From: an uncultured Spirochaetales bacterium
GTDB taxonomy: Bacteria > Spirochaetota > Spirochaetia > Sphaerochaetales > Sphaerochaetaceae
NCBI GenBank assembly: GCA_944390045.1
Contig: CALXOO010000009.1
Span: 1 to 63,847, forward strand
Reading direction: 5' to 3'
Length of the DNA: 63,847 nt
The notes below the pieces were generated by a model, which did no database searches, had not been told where the DNA came from, and was given only the letters and a program-made list of their open reading frames with translations. Both the position numbers and the translations under genes were made by a program. This document shows positions 35,330-43,558 of this stretch, one piece after another (within the stretch, counting starts at the first letter, position 1; each line of letters begins with the position of its first letter).

Positions 35330-38300
35330 TCAATCGGCATAGAGGCTGTCGCCGCTGTGCCACTCTCCTGTCGAAAGGTTCTGCTCCCAGGTCTGATCAA
35401 CCTTCAGATCCGGTATCGTCCTCCACCGGAGGTAGACTGCAAATGTAGGCACCCAGCCATAGTCGCTCCCGCTCGACTGGAGCGAGGCCATATAGCGCAG
35501 GTGCAGATCCCAGTCACCCATGTAGTGGACTAATTCGACGTCCAGCGACTCCATGTTGAACTGAGTGTTCATCCTTCCGTCTCCGATGAAGTCAAAAGAG
35601 CGCAGAAGATCAGACCACATGCTCTGGAATGAGAAGACGCCGTTTCCGTCCACATAACGATAGAAACCGTTGTTGGTCGTTGTCAATGACACGGTGAGGT
35701 CCAGGAACTCTGCGATGGAGAATGAGAGTCCCGTCCTGATCCGCAGCGATGACGAATACGGATTCATGAAGTCATAGCGCAGGCTTCCGTCAAGCACGAG
35801 TGACAGATGGATCCTGTTCTTCCAGGTATACAGATCAAGTCTGTCTATCTGGCTTGAAAGCTGGACGTACTCAAGCCCTATTCCTCCGTCCTGTGATGAG
35901 AAATTGACTGTGAAGTCAAGATATGGCATCGAGAAGACTGTGCGGATGCTGTCGAACTGGTGCAGGAGTCCCGAGTCATATGCATCGTACTCCACGTACT
36001 CGGTCACCGACCAACGCCTGTCCGCAGTACGCAGCGAAAGTGAGGTCTCAAGGCTGAGAGGATCAAGCATCCGGCTCTTTTCCATGGCGCTCTCATAAGT
36101 CATCGAGAGATTGAATGTGAAATGCGTGTACATGAGGCCGAGTGAGAGGCTGATGTCCCCGCTTTCGTACTTGCCGCTGCCGGAATTCTCCTTGAAGACC
36201 CAGCCGAAGGATGCGGTGAGTCCGCCGAGTCTGTAGCCCAGGCGGGGCTCGATTGAGGAAGACAGAGGCGGCAGAGTATAGCGGAGCGAGGGTGTGATCT
36301 GTCCGAAGGAGTCGGCAGAACCGAAGCTTTTGGACAGTGTCAGCGAATGGCTCCTGACATTGTCCCGGTCGAAGCTGTAATAATCCTCCTCGCTTGTGGA
36401 TCCGGAAAGATCCTCTATCCGGTTCCAGCTGTAAAGGTAGGCAGAGAACTCATATGACAGTCCGATGAACGGCAGGGAGGCCCTGGTCGTGGACAGCATT
36501 GAAAATCCGCTCTCCTTCTGCTCGTCGTTGCTCTCGTCGTAATCGTAGCTGAGACTCGGCGCGAAGCTCTGCGTCATAGTGAACCAGCTGGCCAGGACCG
36601 TGTCGATGTCAAAGCGCACGCTCGAGTCGCTCGTGAACTCCTGGTCATATGGCTTCAGCGTATCCTGGTCCAGCTCAAAAGTATTTGAAAGCCGCTGGGT
36701 GAGCGTATACGAAAGTGAGAACGAATACTCCGTGTTCGCGCTCATGCCCTGCCGGCGCGGCTCAAGAACATACAGATCATAGAGCATCGGATCGGACAGG
36801 ACGAAGTAGTCACTCACTGTGACCGTATCCTCCTGTGTCTTCGCACTGCTGGATGCTGAGCTTGAGAGTCTGAAAAGACTTCCGGACATCGAGAAGTTCA
36901 GGCTGGGAAGGGTTATGTCGCTGATGATGTATTTCTGCTGCGTTGAATTCCAGTCAAAGGAGGCATTGGCCCTGATGGATGACAGCCTCAGTGAGGAAAC
37001 ATAGTCATTTGTATGGGTTCCCGGCAGGGAGAACGAGCCGGAAAGCTGTGCGTTGTAGCTGTTGACAGTGCTTGAGACTGTCGACGGGAAAGTCTGGCTG
37101 GCCCCGAAGAGCGCGTCTATGGAGAGACTTGTCAGACGGTTTCCGTATTCCCTGAGCACGTATGGATCACTGTAGAGGGGAAGAGAGAGGGACAGTGAGC
37201 CGGAGGAGGATGTATAGGACAGTCTGTTGACAGTGTACCAGCGCCAGTTGCCGTCAAAGTAGCTCGTACTGGGAGACAGCACCACCGAGGACTGGCTGGA
37301 GAGCGTAAGTGAGGTGAGAGGCCTGAGGGATGTGTCAAAACCAAGCATGAAGCCACTGTGCTGGTAGACATCGGCGAAGAGCGCAAGATAGCTCTCCGTG
37401 TCCGCGGCCCAGCCCTGGAGCCCTCCTGAAGGTTCCCCCTCCTCATAGTACAGGCCGTTCGAGACCATGCTGGCATCGCTGCTGGGCCTGAGTATGGAGG
37501 AAAACGAACTCTCATCCGCAGTGGAGAAACCCGGATATGAGCCGAATACCTCCGTGGTCGTAGACAGGAACATGCCACGCGAGGAACTGAAGCCGAAGGC
37601 CGGGTTGATCGACAGCCGGCTTCCCGGATAGAAGAAGAACGGCAGATAGAGCAGCGGGACACGGCCTATGGAAAGATAGGCATTCGTCATGAACATGTCC
37701 CCGCCGTCCAGCAGCGCCAGTGTGCCTGCCGTGATTGAGGAATATGCCCTGTCAGGATCACTTGTCAGATAGCCGTCACTGAAGAAGAGTCCGCCGTCAG
37801 CGCTCCTGTAGTTCAGCAGCTCACCGGTTGTATAGAAAGTGACAGACTCGCTCTCGTTCGTGGTCCTCTCCGTACTGGTCGTTCCGCCCGATACCAGCAG
37901 GTCGCCGCTCTCATAGAGATAGGTCACTATATCGGCGGAGATGTTCTCCAGTCCGCTGCCCTCCTGGCTGTCGCTGTACTGGACGCCGCCGTATGCGGTG
38001 AGGCGTCCCGAAGCGGGATCAAGCAGCATGTGCTGCGCCCTGAGCGTCTTTCCGGCCTCATCTGAGGCCAGGGTGAAGCCGATCTCGACATTTCCGGAGA
38101 GGTTTACAAGCCCGTCCTGTGATATGTCCATGCTGTCAGCGTTTATGATCTGAAGCGAGTAGTCCCCCTCACCCTGCGCGGTCAGGTCAACGACTGCGCT
38201 TTCAAGGTCCTCTGACTGCAGCAGCTGCCTGCGGAGCTCACCGGCTGGCAGGCTGGCATCGAGACCGCGCACCGAGGCCATGCCGGCTATCGTCGCATCA

Positions 38301-38398
38301 TCTGCATTCTGAATGAAATATACAAGCTCGTCCGACGCATGAAGCGGCAGGACGGCGAATGCGATGATCACAACAGCCAGGAGCCGGAAAAACCTCAT
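35330..38398 (-). CDS. LptD-like outer-membrane lipooligosaccharide/glycolipid assembly protein
   Basis: The 1,022-residue product has a signal peptide (cleavage after LPLHA), a periplasmic OstA/LptA-like domain (about 60-230) and a long C-terminal region of alternating Ser/Tyr/Leu strands fitting a large beta barrel. The segment GRVPLLYLPFFFYPG is characteristic of LptD at the start of the barrel. LptD inserts LPS into the outer leaflet. Treponemes carry an orthologue next to uvrA although their glycolipids are unusual, so the substrate here is uncertain. It overlaps uvrA by 4 bp. High Ser content is typical of spirochaete barrels. Confidence 0.85.
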   Translation of the reverse strand: MRFFRLLAVVIIAFAVLPLHASDELVYFIQNADDATIAGMASVRGLDASLPAGELRRQLLQSEDLESAVVDLTAQGEGDYSLQIINADSMDISQDGLVNLSGNVEIGFTLASDEAGKTLRAQHMLLDPASGRLTAYGGVQYSDSQEGSGLENISADIVTYLYESGDLLVSGGTTSTERTTNESESVTFYTTGELLNYRSADGGLFFSDGYLTSDPDRAYSSITAGTLALLDGGDMFMTNAYLSIGRVPLLYLPFFFYPGSRLSINPAFGFSSSRGMFLSTTTEVFGSYPGFSTADESSFSSILRPSSDASMVSNGLYYEEGEPSGGLQGWAADTESYLALFADVYQHSGFMLGFDTSLRPLTSLTLSSQSSVVLSPSTSYFDGNWRWYTVNRLSYTSSSGSLSLSLPLYSDPYVLREYGNRLTSLSIDALFGASQTFPSTVSSTVNSYNAQLSGSFSLPGTHTNDYVSSLRLSSIRANASFDWNSTQQKYIISDITLPSLNFSMSGSLFRLSSSASSSAKTQEDTVTVSDYFVLSDPMLYDLYVLEPRRQGMSANTEYSFSLSYTLTQRLSNTFELDQDTLKPYDQEFTSDSSVRFDIDTVLASWFTMTQSFAPSLSYDYDESNDEQKESGFSMLSTTRASLPFIGLSYEFSAYLYSWNRIEDLSGSTSEEDYYSFDRDNVRSHSLTLSKSFGSADSFGQITPSLRYTLPPLSSSIEPRLGYRLGGLTASFGWVFKENSGSGKYESGDISLSLGLMYTHFTFNLSMTYESAMEKSRMLDPLSLETSLSLRTADRRWSVTEYVEYDAYDSGLLHQFDSIRTVFSMPYLDFTVNFSSQDGGIGLEYVQLSSQIDRLDLYTWKNRIHLSLVLDGSLRYDFMNPYSSSLRIRTGLSFSIAEFLDLTVSLTTTNNGFYRYVDGNGVFSFQSMWSDLLRSFDFIGDGRMNTQFNMESLDVELVHYMGDWDLHLRYMASLQSSGSDYGWVPTFAVYLRWRTIPDLKVDQTWEQNLSTGEWHSGDSLYAD

Positions 38399-41220
38399 TT
38401 GCCCAGGTACCTCCTGAGGAACTGCCCGGTATAGCTTGCCTCGACTTCTGCGACCTCCTCCGGAGTTCCGGCGGCCACTATGTTCCCGCCTCCGTCTCCG
38501 CCCTCGGGTCCCAGGTCGATCAGATAGTCGGATGATTTGATCACATCAAGATTATGCTCGATGAGCACGACGCTGTTGCCCTGGTCAACAAGCCGGTTGA
38601 GGACCTCTAGGAGCTTCTTCACGTCCGCGAAGTGCAGCCCTGTGGTCGGCTCGTCAAGCACATACAGAGTACGCCCGGTCGACTTGCGGCTGAGCTCAAG
38701 CGAAAGCTTTATCCTCTGTGCCTCTCCGCCGGAAAGCGTGAGTGCGCTCTGACCCAGTCTGATGTAATCCAGTCCGACGCTCATCAGTGTCTCAAGCTTG
38801 TTGCGGATTGAGGCGACCGGTGCGAAGAACTCGGCGGCCTCGGCGACAGTCATGTCTAGCACATCGCTGATGTTCTTTCCCTTATACTCGACCTGGAGGG
38901 TCTCCTTGTTGAAGCGCCTTCCGTGGCAGACATCACAGGTCACATAGACATCAGGCAGGAAGTGCATCTCTATCTTGAGAGTGCCGTCGCCCTGGCAGTT
39001 CTCACAGCGTCCGCCCACCACATTGAACGAGAAGCGGCTTGCCGTGAAGCCCCGGGCCTTGGATTCAGGCAGCTTGGCAAAGAGCTCCCTGATGGCCGTG
39101 AAGAAACCGACATAGGTCGCGGGATTGGACCGCGGCGTGCGTCCTATCGGGGACTGGTCGATGTTGATGATCTTGTCGATGTTCTCGATTCCGACAACTT
39201 CGTCGTAGCCCGAGAGCTCAACCTTCTTCTTGCGCGTGATGCTGTCCTCAACCGCAGGAATGAGGATTTCATTGAGGAGGGTTGACTTGCCGCTTCCGGA
39301 TACCCCCGTGATGGTCACGAGTCTGCCCAGCGGAATCCTGACATCAATGTTCTTGAGATTGTTGCGCCTGCAGCCGCGCACCTCTATGAATTTGCCGTTG
39401 CCTTCCCTTCTCCTTTCCGGGACATCTATTCTCAGCCTGCCGCTGAGGAAGGCTCCGGTAATTGAGTCGGGATCCGCCTCTATCTGGGCCGGTGTGCCCT
39501 GGGCGGTTATGTAGCCTCCCCTCTCTCCAGCACCCGGACCAAGGTCAATGACATGGTCAGCACTCCTGATCGTGTCCTCATCATGCTCTACGACAATTAC
39601 GGTATTGCCGAGATTGCGCAGGTTGATCAGCGTGTCGATCAGCTTAGAGTTGTCCCTCTGATGCAGACCGATCGAAGGCTCATCAAGCACATAGAGGACG
39701 CCTGAGAGCGCGCTGCCGATCTGGGTTGCGAGCCTGATGCGCTGTGCCTCTCCGCCGGAGAGGGTCGCACTGGCCCGGGACAGAGTCAGGTAGCCCAGAC
39801 CGACATTCATGAGAAAGCCCAGCCGGCTCCTGATCTCCTTCATGATCTGGCGGCTTATCTCCTCTTCGGTCGCTGTGAGCTGCAACGAGCTGAAGAAGGC
39901 CACTGAATCCTTGACGCTCATGCTTGACAGCTGCCAGATGTTGATCCCGCCGACAAGGACTGAGAGGGCCTCAGGGCGCAGTCTCTGGCCATGGCAGGAA
40001 GGACACTCGTGCGAATGCCGCAGTTTCTCGTACATCCACTTCATGGCGAATGACTGGGTCTCGAGATAGCGCCTCTCAAGCTCCACCAGGATGCCCGGGT
40101 ACTGCTCTTTCTTCTTGAAGGATGCTGTTCCACGCTTGTTCTCATAGCGCACGTCAAGCAGCTTTCCCCCTCCGTAGAGAAGGACTTTCTTGGCCTCTGC
40201 CGGCCAGTCAGCCAGCGGTGTGTCCAGAGAAAAGCCGTAGGCCTCGGAAAGTGCGACAATCCAGGCGTGGGAGACCTTTGCGTCCGGAGAATGGGTGACG
40301 ATCGCACCCTGGTTGTAGCTCAATGACGGATCGGGAATGATCTTCCTGATGTCAAATTCGCTCTTGATGCCCAGGCCATTGCAGTCAGGACAGGCGCCGA
40401 ATGGATTGTTGAAAGAGAAGAGACGCGGCTCCAGATCAGGGACGGTTATTCCACAGAACGGGCAGCTGTTGCGCTCACTGAAAAAGTCTCTTTTACCCTC
40501 GCTGACGTATTCGACCTCGACCAGTCCGTCGCTCATCCGGCAGGCACGCTCCAGACTGTCCGCAAGCCGCACCCGGTCGCTCTTCCTGAGGATCAGGCGG
40601 TCCACGACGATCGAGATGTTGTGCTTGTACTGCTTGTCCAGCTGCGGAATCTCATCCTGCAGCATATAGGTCCGTCCATCAACCACGGCACGGGTGTAGC
40701 CGGCCTCCAGCGCATCGGTGAAGATCTTCTTGAATTCTCCCTTGCGTCCCATCGCAATCGGAGCGAGGATGACCATTCTGCCCTCCTCCTCATGCGTGTA
40801 TATACTGTCAATGATCTGGTCAATTGACATCTCGCTGATCTGGCGGCCGCATTTGGGACAGTGCACATGCCCTACTCTGGCATAGAGCAGTCTGTAATAG
40901 TCATAAATCTCGGTGACCGTGCCGACAGTAGAGCGCGGATTGCGCTGGGTGGAGCGCTGTTCTATCGCGATGGATGGGGAAAGCCCCTCGATCGAGTCAA
41001 CATCCGGCTTCTCCAGCCTGCCGAGGAACTGCCTGGCATAGGCGGAGAGTGACTCGACATAGCGCCGCTGGCCTTCAGCGAATATCGTGTCGAAGGCCAG
41101 GGAGGACTTGCCGGATCCGGACAGACCGGAAATGACCACCAGACTGTTTTTCGGAATGGTCACGTCTATGTTCTTGAGATTGTGCTCACGGGCACCCTTG
41201 ATTATTATCTCGTCATTCAT
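38395..41220 (-). CDS. uvrA: Excinuclease ABC subunit A
   Basis: DNA-damage sensor of nucleotide excision repair, acting as a dimer with UvrB. The product is 941 residues, the usual length. It has two ABC ATPase modules, each split by a zinc-binding insertion (CPKCG and C-x2-C pairs near 120 and 260, then CENCQGDGTLK...CDVCHGRRF near 725-755). Walker A GLSGSGKSS is near residue 34 and GVSGSGKST near 625. Signatures LSGGEAQRIRLA and LSGGEAQRIKLS are present. Its ATG shares a base with the ispG stop, and its end overlaps lptD. Confidence 0.98.
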   Translation of the reverse strand: MNDEIIIKGAREHNLKNIDVTIPKNSLVVISGLSGSGKSSLAFDTIFAEGQRRYVESLSAYARQFLGRLEKPDVDSIEGLSPSIAIEQRSTQRNPRSTVGTVTEIYDYYRLLYARVGHVHCPKCGRQISEMSIDQIIDSIYTHEEEGRMVILAPIAMGRKGEFKKIFTDALEAGYTRAVVDGRTYMLQDEIPQLDKQYKHNISIVVDRLILRKSDRVRLADSLERACRMSDGLVEVEYVSEGKRDFFSERNSCPFCGITVPDLEPRLFSFNNPFGACPDCNGLGIKSEFDIRKIIPDPSLSYNQGAIVTHSPDAKVSHAWIVALSEAYGFSLDTPLADWPAEAKKVLLYGGGKLLDVRYENKRGTASFKKKEQYPGILVELERRYLETQSFAMKWMYEKLRHSHECPSCHGQRLRPEALSVLVGGINIWQLSSMSVKDSVAFFSSLQLTATEEEISRQIMKEIRSRLGFLMNVGLGYLTLSRASATLSGGEAQRIRLATQIGSALSGVLYVLDEPSIGLHQRDNSKLIDTLINLRNLGNTVIVVEHDEDTIRSADHVIDLGPGAGERGGYITAQGTPAQIEADPDSITGAFLSGRLRIDVPERRREGNGKFIEVRGCRRNNLKNIDVRIPLGRLVTITGVSGSGKSTLLNEILIPAVEDSITRKKKVELSGYDEVVGIENIDKIINIDQSPIGRTPRSNPATYVGFFTAIRELFAKLPESKARGFTASRFSFNVVGGRCENCQGDGTLKIEMHFLPDVYVTCDVCHGRRFNKETLQVEYKGKNISDVLDMTVAEAAEFFAPVASIRNKLETLMSVGLDYIRLGQSALTLSGGEAQRIKLSLELSRKSTGRTLYVLDEPTTGLHFADVKKLLEVLNRLVDQGNSVVLIEHNLDVIKSSDYLIDLGPEGGDGGGNIVAAGTPEEVAEVEASYTGQFLRRYLGK

Positions 41221-42260
41221 CAGAGTTTACCGATCAGGTCAAAAAGCTCGGCTTCAGCATTCTGGACATCCACATCGCCGTATAGCTGGCCGTGCAGATA
41301 GAGGAAGACCTTGTTTCCGATGCCTGTGATCGCGACATCGGCGTTCTTCGCCTCTCCCGGGCCGTTGACCTGGCAGCCCATGATTGCGACCGTGATGTCC
41401 TTGTCCAGCGCCAGCAGCCTGTTCTCCACCCTGGAAAGGAAGCCCTGGCTGTCAAAGCTGTGGCGGCCGCAGCGGGGGCAGGACACGATCCTCACGCCGC
41501 CCTTTCTGTAGCCCATGGCCCGGAGGATCTCCACGGCTGCGTGGACCTCATCCTCTATGCTGCCGGTGATTGAGACCCGCATCGTATCCCCGATCCCAAG
41601 ATCAAAGAGCCGGCTGAATGCATAGGTGCTCCGGATGCAGGACGACACGACTCCGCCCGCCTCTGTCACACCGAGATGGACAGGAATGTCACACTGCTTC
41701 TTGAAGCGGCTGTTGGCTTCAATCGTTGTATCGATATCCGAGCTCTTGAGCGAGACGACCGTGTTCGAGAAACCCCATGAAGTGAACCAGTCCACATACT
41801 CAAGCGCGCTGTCAACCATCACGGAAGCCTTGTCACAGCCCTCATGACCGCGCGGGAGGGAGCCTGAGTTAAGCCCGATGCGGATCGCCAGACCTCTGTC
41901 CATTGCAGCCCTGACGACCTCCTCCGTCTTCCACCTGGCACCGATGTTGCCCGGGTTGATGCGGACCTTGTCACAGCCGCACTCAATCGCCTCAAGGGCC
42001 ATTCTGTAGTCAAAGTGGATGTCGGCGACTACAGGCATGATGCCGGCAGAACATATCCGCCTGAAATTGTCACGGTCAGCTGACGAGACATAAGAAAAGC
42101 GTATGATGTCGCAGCCCATGGCTTTGAGCAGCCTCATGCGGTGCAGCACCTGGTCAACGTCACACTCAGCGATCTGGCTGTCATACATTGTCTGCACGGC
42201 AATCGGATTGGATCCTCCGAGTGCCACATTCCCAACTTTCACGACTTTTGAACTGAACAT
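41220..42260 (-). CDS. ispG: 4-hydroxy-3-methylbut-2-enyl diphosphate synthase (flavodoxin-dependent type)
   Basis: Penultimate enzyme of the MEP isoprenoid pathway, reducing MEcPP at a [4Fe-4S] cluster. The product is 346 residues. The cluster ligands are visible as the two Cys of SCPRCGR and the Cys of MGCQVNGPGEA, whose Glu is the fourth ligand. It begins SSKVVKVGNVALGGSNPIAVQTM, as in homologues, so ATG 42260 is used rather than the frame's distant ATG. It lies 7 bp after the YhcH-like gene. It could use the flavodoxin-like protein at 23534, but that is inference. Confidence 0.96.
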   Translation of the reverse strand: MFSSKVVKVGNVALGGSNPIAVQTMYDSQIAECDVDQVLHRMRLLKAMGCDIIRFSYVSSADRDNFRRICSAGIMPVVADIHFDYRMALEAIECGCDKVRINPGNIGARWKTEEVVRAAMDRGLAIRIGLNSGSLPRGHEGCDKASVMVDSALEYVDWFTSWGFSNTVVSLKSSDIDTTIEANSRFKKQCDIPVHLGVTEAGGVVSSCIRSTYAFSRLFDLGIGDTMRVSITGSIEDEVHAAVEILRAMGYRKGGVRIVSCPRCGRHSFDSQGFLSRVENRLLALDKDITVAIMGCQVNGPGEAKNADVAITGIGNKVFLYLHGQLYGDVDVQNAEAELFDLIGKL

Positions 42261-42267
42261 CTCAAAA

Positions 42268-42576
42268 CTACTCCAGATTGTAGACACGGCACTTGCCACT
42301 GCCCTTGAAGAGAAACCTCTCTCCGGGAAGGAGGAGGACAAAGAAACCAGGATGCAGATCCACGACTGCAAGCACATCACGGCTCAAAGGTTCCTCCCTC
42401 CAGCTGCAGGCGATCTGACAGCCCTCCTCCATGGCCGAAAAGAGCGTGCATACATTCCTGTTGCACTGAAAGGTCTCGTCCTCAGAGGCGTAAGAAAAAA
42501 GCAGGTCCTCCAGCCTGTCCAGGGACGGAAGCAGGGCCTTGTACGAGGCAAGATTGTCAAGACTGTCGTGAATCAT
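42268..42576 (-). CDS. Small protein resembling the YhcH/YjgK/YiaL (DUF386) family
   Basis: The product is 102 residues. It starts MIHDSLDNLASYKALLP, like the YhcH opening (MI...L.N...Y..L.P), and ends FFVLLLPGERFLFKGSGKCRVY, like the YhcH C-terminal beta strand with a PGE motif. It is about 50 residues shorter than typical members and lacks an obvious metal-binding His cluster, so the assignment is tentative. It is the first gene of the ispG-uvrA-lptD operon. TAGAAT ends 10 nt before ATG 42576 and leaves no room for a transcribed SD. An upstream in-frame ATG at 42654 would lie before that promoter and is unlikely. Confidence 0.5.
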   Translation of the reverse strand: MIHDSLDNLASYKALLPSLDRLEDLLFSYASEDETFQCNRNVCTLFSAMEEGCQIACSWREEPLSRDVLAVVDLHPGFFVLLLPGERFLFKGSGKCRVYNLE

Positions 42577-42586
42577 AACCTGTCCA

Positions 42587-42615
42587 ATTCTAGTGATTCG
42601 AACCCTGTCTGTAAA
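42587..42615 (-). promoter_or_regulatory. Promoter of the ispG-uvrA-lptD-ECF operon (leaderless geometry)
   Basis: TTTACA (42615-42610), a 17-bp spacer and TAGAAT (42592-42587) form a near-consensus promoter. ATG 42576 follows after 10 nt, predicting a leader of only about 3-4 nt. Confidence 0.7.
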
Positions 42616-42733
42616 TAACGGATGTCTGCACAGAAGCCACATGAAAAACCACATAATCTATGCAAAATGCCTGTACTGCATTCAGTTTACCCGCATTGAG
42701 CCGAAAAAATATTACATTTTTGTAAGATATTAC

Positions 42734-42951
42734 TTATGACACATGTTTTTATTCTCCTAACAATGTAAGAAGTATGTCTTATGTCATAAGTCAGCATATG
42801 ACACAGGCTGAAATACCTGAAAACTGGCATTATGATGTACGAAGCTGGACTGACTTCCTACATTTTTCGCTGAAAATCTCTGCATACATATGTTCAATGT
42901 TTGATCTATGTCATATGTGACAGTATGTCGTCAGTTCACATATGACACATG
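42734..42951. promoter_or_regulatory. Array of TATGACA/TGTCATA motifs in a 465-bp gene-free stretch
   Basis: TATGACACA occurs at 42735-42743, 42797-42805 and 42941-42949. The first and last copies extend to TATGACACATG. TGTCATA occurs in the opposite sense at 42782-42788 and 42909-42915, and TATGTC also at 42773 and 42924. CTTATG-T-CATAAG (42778-42790) is a near-palindrome. A perfect 12-bp inverted repeat, TGTCATATGTGA (42909-42920) / TCACATATGACA (42936-42947), closes the array. The whole 42577-43041 stretch is AT-rich with no gene. The array sits between two divergent promoters, so it is most likely a multi-site operator for an unidentified regulator. Confidence 0.6.
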
Positions 42952-42979
42952 TTAACTCTTTTTATTACAATAACTTAGC

Positions 42980-43008
42980 TTGACCAGTCGCACGAAGTTC
43001 ATTATAAC
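42980..43008 (+). promoter_or_regulatory. Promoter of the small secreted protein gene
   Basis: TTGACC (42980-42985), a 17-bp spacer and TATAAC (43003-43008) give a strong promoter. The predicted start near 43015 leaves a 27-nt leader carrying AGAGGAAAAC. The TATGACA array ends 29 bp upstream of the -35 box. Confidence 0.75.
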
Positions 43009-43041
43009 TGCAGACGTTGAAGGACAAAAGAGGAAAACAAA

Positions 43042-43317
43042 ATGAGAAAAGCTCTGACAAGAATCATACTGACCGCAATTATCTCACTGGCCGCAGTCAC
43101 CAGTCTCAGCGCGAAGACGGACACCATCACGCTCCATCTCAGGGCGACGGTCCCGCCCAGGGCAGAAGTGACTGTTACAGACGGTGCGTACAATGTCGCA
43201 CTCAACAGCGACGATGTGACTTTCAGTGCCTACGACGCTTCCGGAAACCCTGTCGGTTCATCCACGGGATTCGCTTCGGACAGCGGTGCATACAGACTCT
43301 GCTTCACAGCCGCATGA
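43042..43317 (+). CDS. Small secreted protein of unknown function
   Basis: The 91-residue product has a signal peptide (cleavage likely after SLSA at about 24). The mature part of about 67 residues begins KTDTITLHLRATVPPRAEVTVTDG and looks all-beta (alternating hydrophobic residues, NVALNSDDVTFSAYDASGNPVGS), ending GAYRLCFTAA with a single Cys. The layout resembles a short Ig-like or pilin-like beta sandwich, but I recognise no family. It has its own promoter, ribosome site and a strong terminator at 43348, so it is a deliberately regulated single-gene unit beneath the TATGACA array. Confidence 0.65.
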   Translation: MRKALTRIILTAIISLAAVTSLSAKTDTITLHLRATVPPRAEVTVTDGAYNVALNSDDVTFSAYDASGNPVGSSTGFASDSGAYRLCFTAA

Positions 43318-43347
43318 GGCAACCTCCATACAAAAGTACACATACTT

Positions 43348-43382
43348 GATCCCCGGTACAGTGCGCCGGGGATCATTCTTTT
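43348..43382 (+). terminator. Terminator of the small secreted protein gene
   Basis: Perfect 9-bp stem GATCCCCGG (43348-43356) / CCGGGGATC (43366-43374) with a 9-nt loop, followed by ATTCTTTT. Confidence 0.88.
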
Positions 43383-43394
43383 CATGCGTTCATT

Positions 43395-43529
43395 GCGACA
43401 GTCTGTCCGGTCTGTCGCGAAGAAGAGGCCCGGTCTGCTTCAGCTTCTGCAATTCACTTGTCAATATTTGTAAATATTTGTCTGTTTTCAAAAGATTTCT
43501 TCACCACAACTGCTGAATGACTGTATTAT
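43395..43529 (+). promoter_or_regulatory. Upstream region and promoter of the P-type ATPase gene
   Basis: It holds a 7-bp stem-loop GCGACAG/CTGTCGC (43395-43418) and two direct copies of AATATTTGT exactly 10 bp apart (43463-43471, 43473-43481). A candidate promoter follows: TTCACC (43500-43505), 18 bp, TATTAT (43524-43529). The ATG at 43559 follows GGAGG. The phased repeats could bind a regulator, which is inference. Confidence 0.45.
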
Positions 43530-43558
43530 TGGCCATTCAATTTCATGGAGGAATTTTT

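Noticed and set aside
42734..42951. CRISPR array or iteron origin
   Set aside because: Repeats are short, irregularly spaced and in both directions, with no uniform spacers, no cas genes, and no replication gene or DnaA-box cluster beside them.
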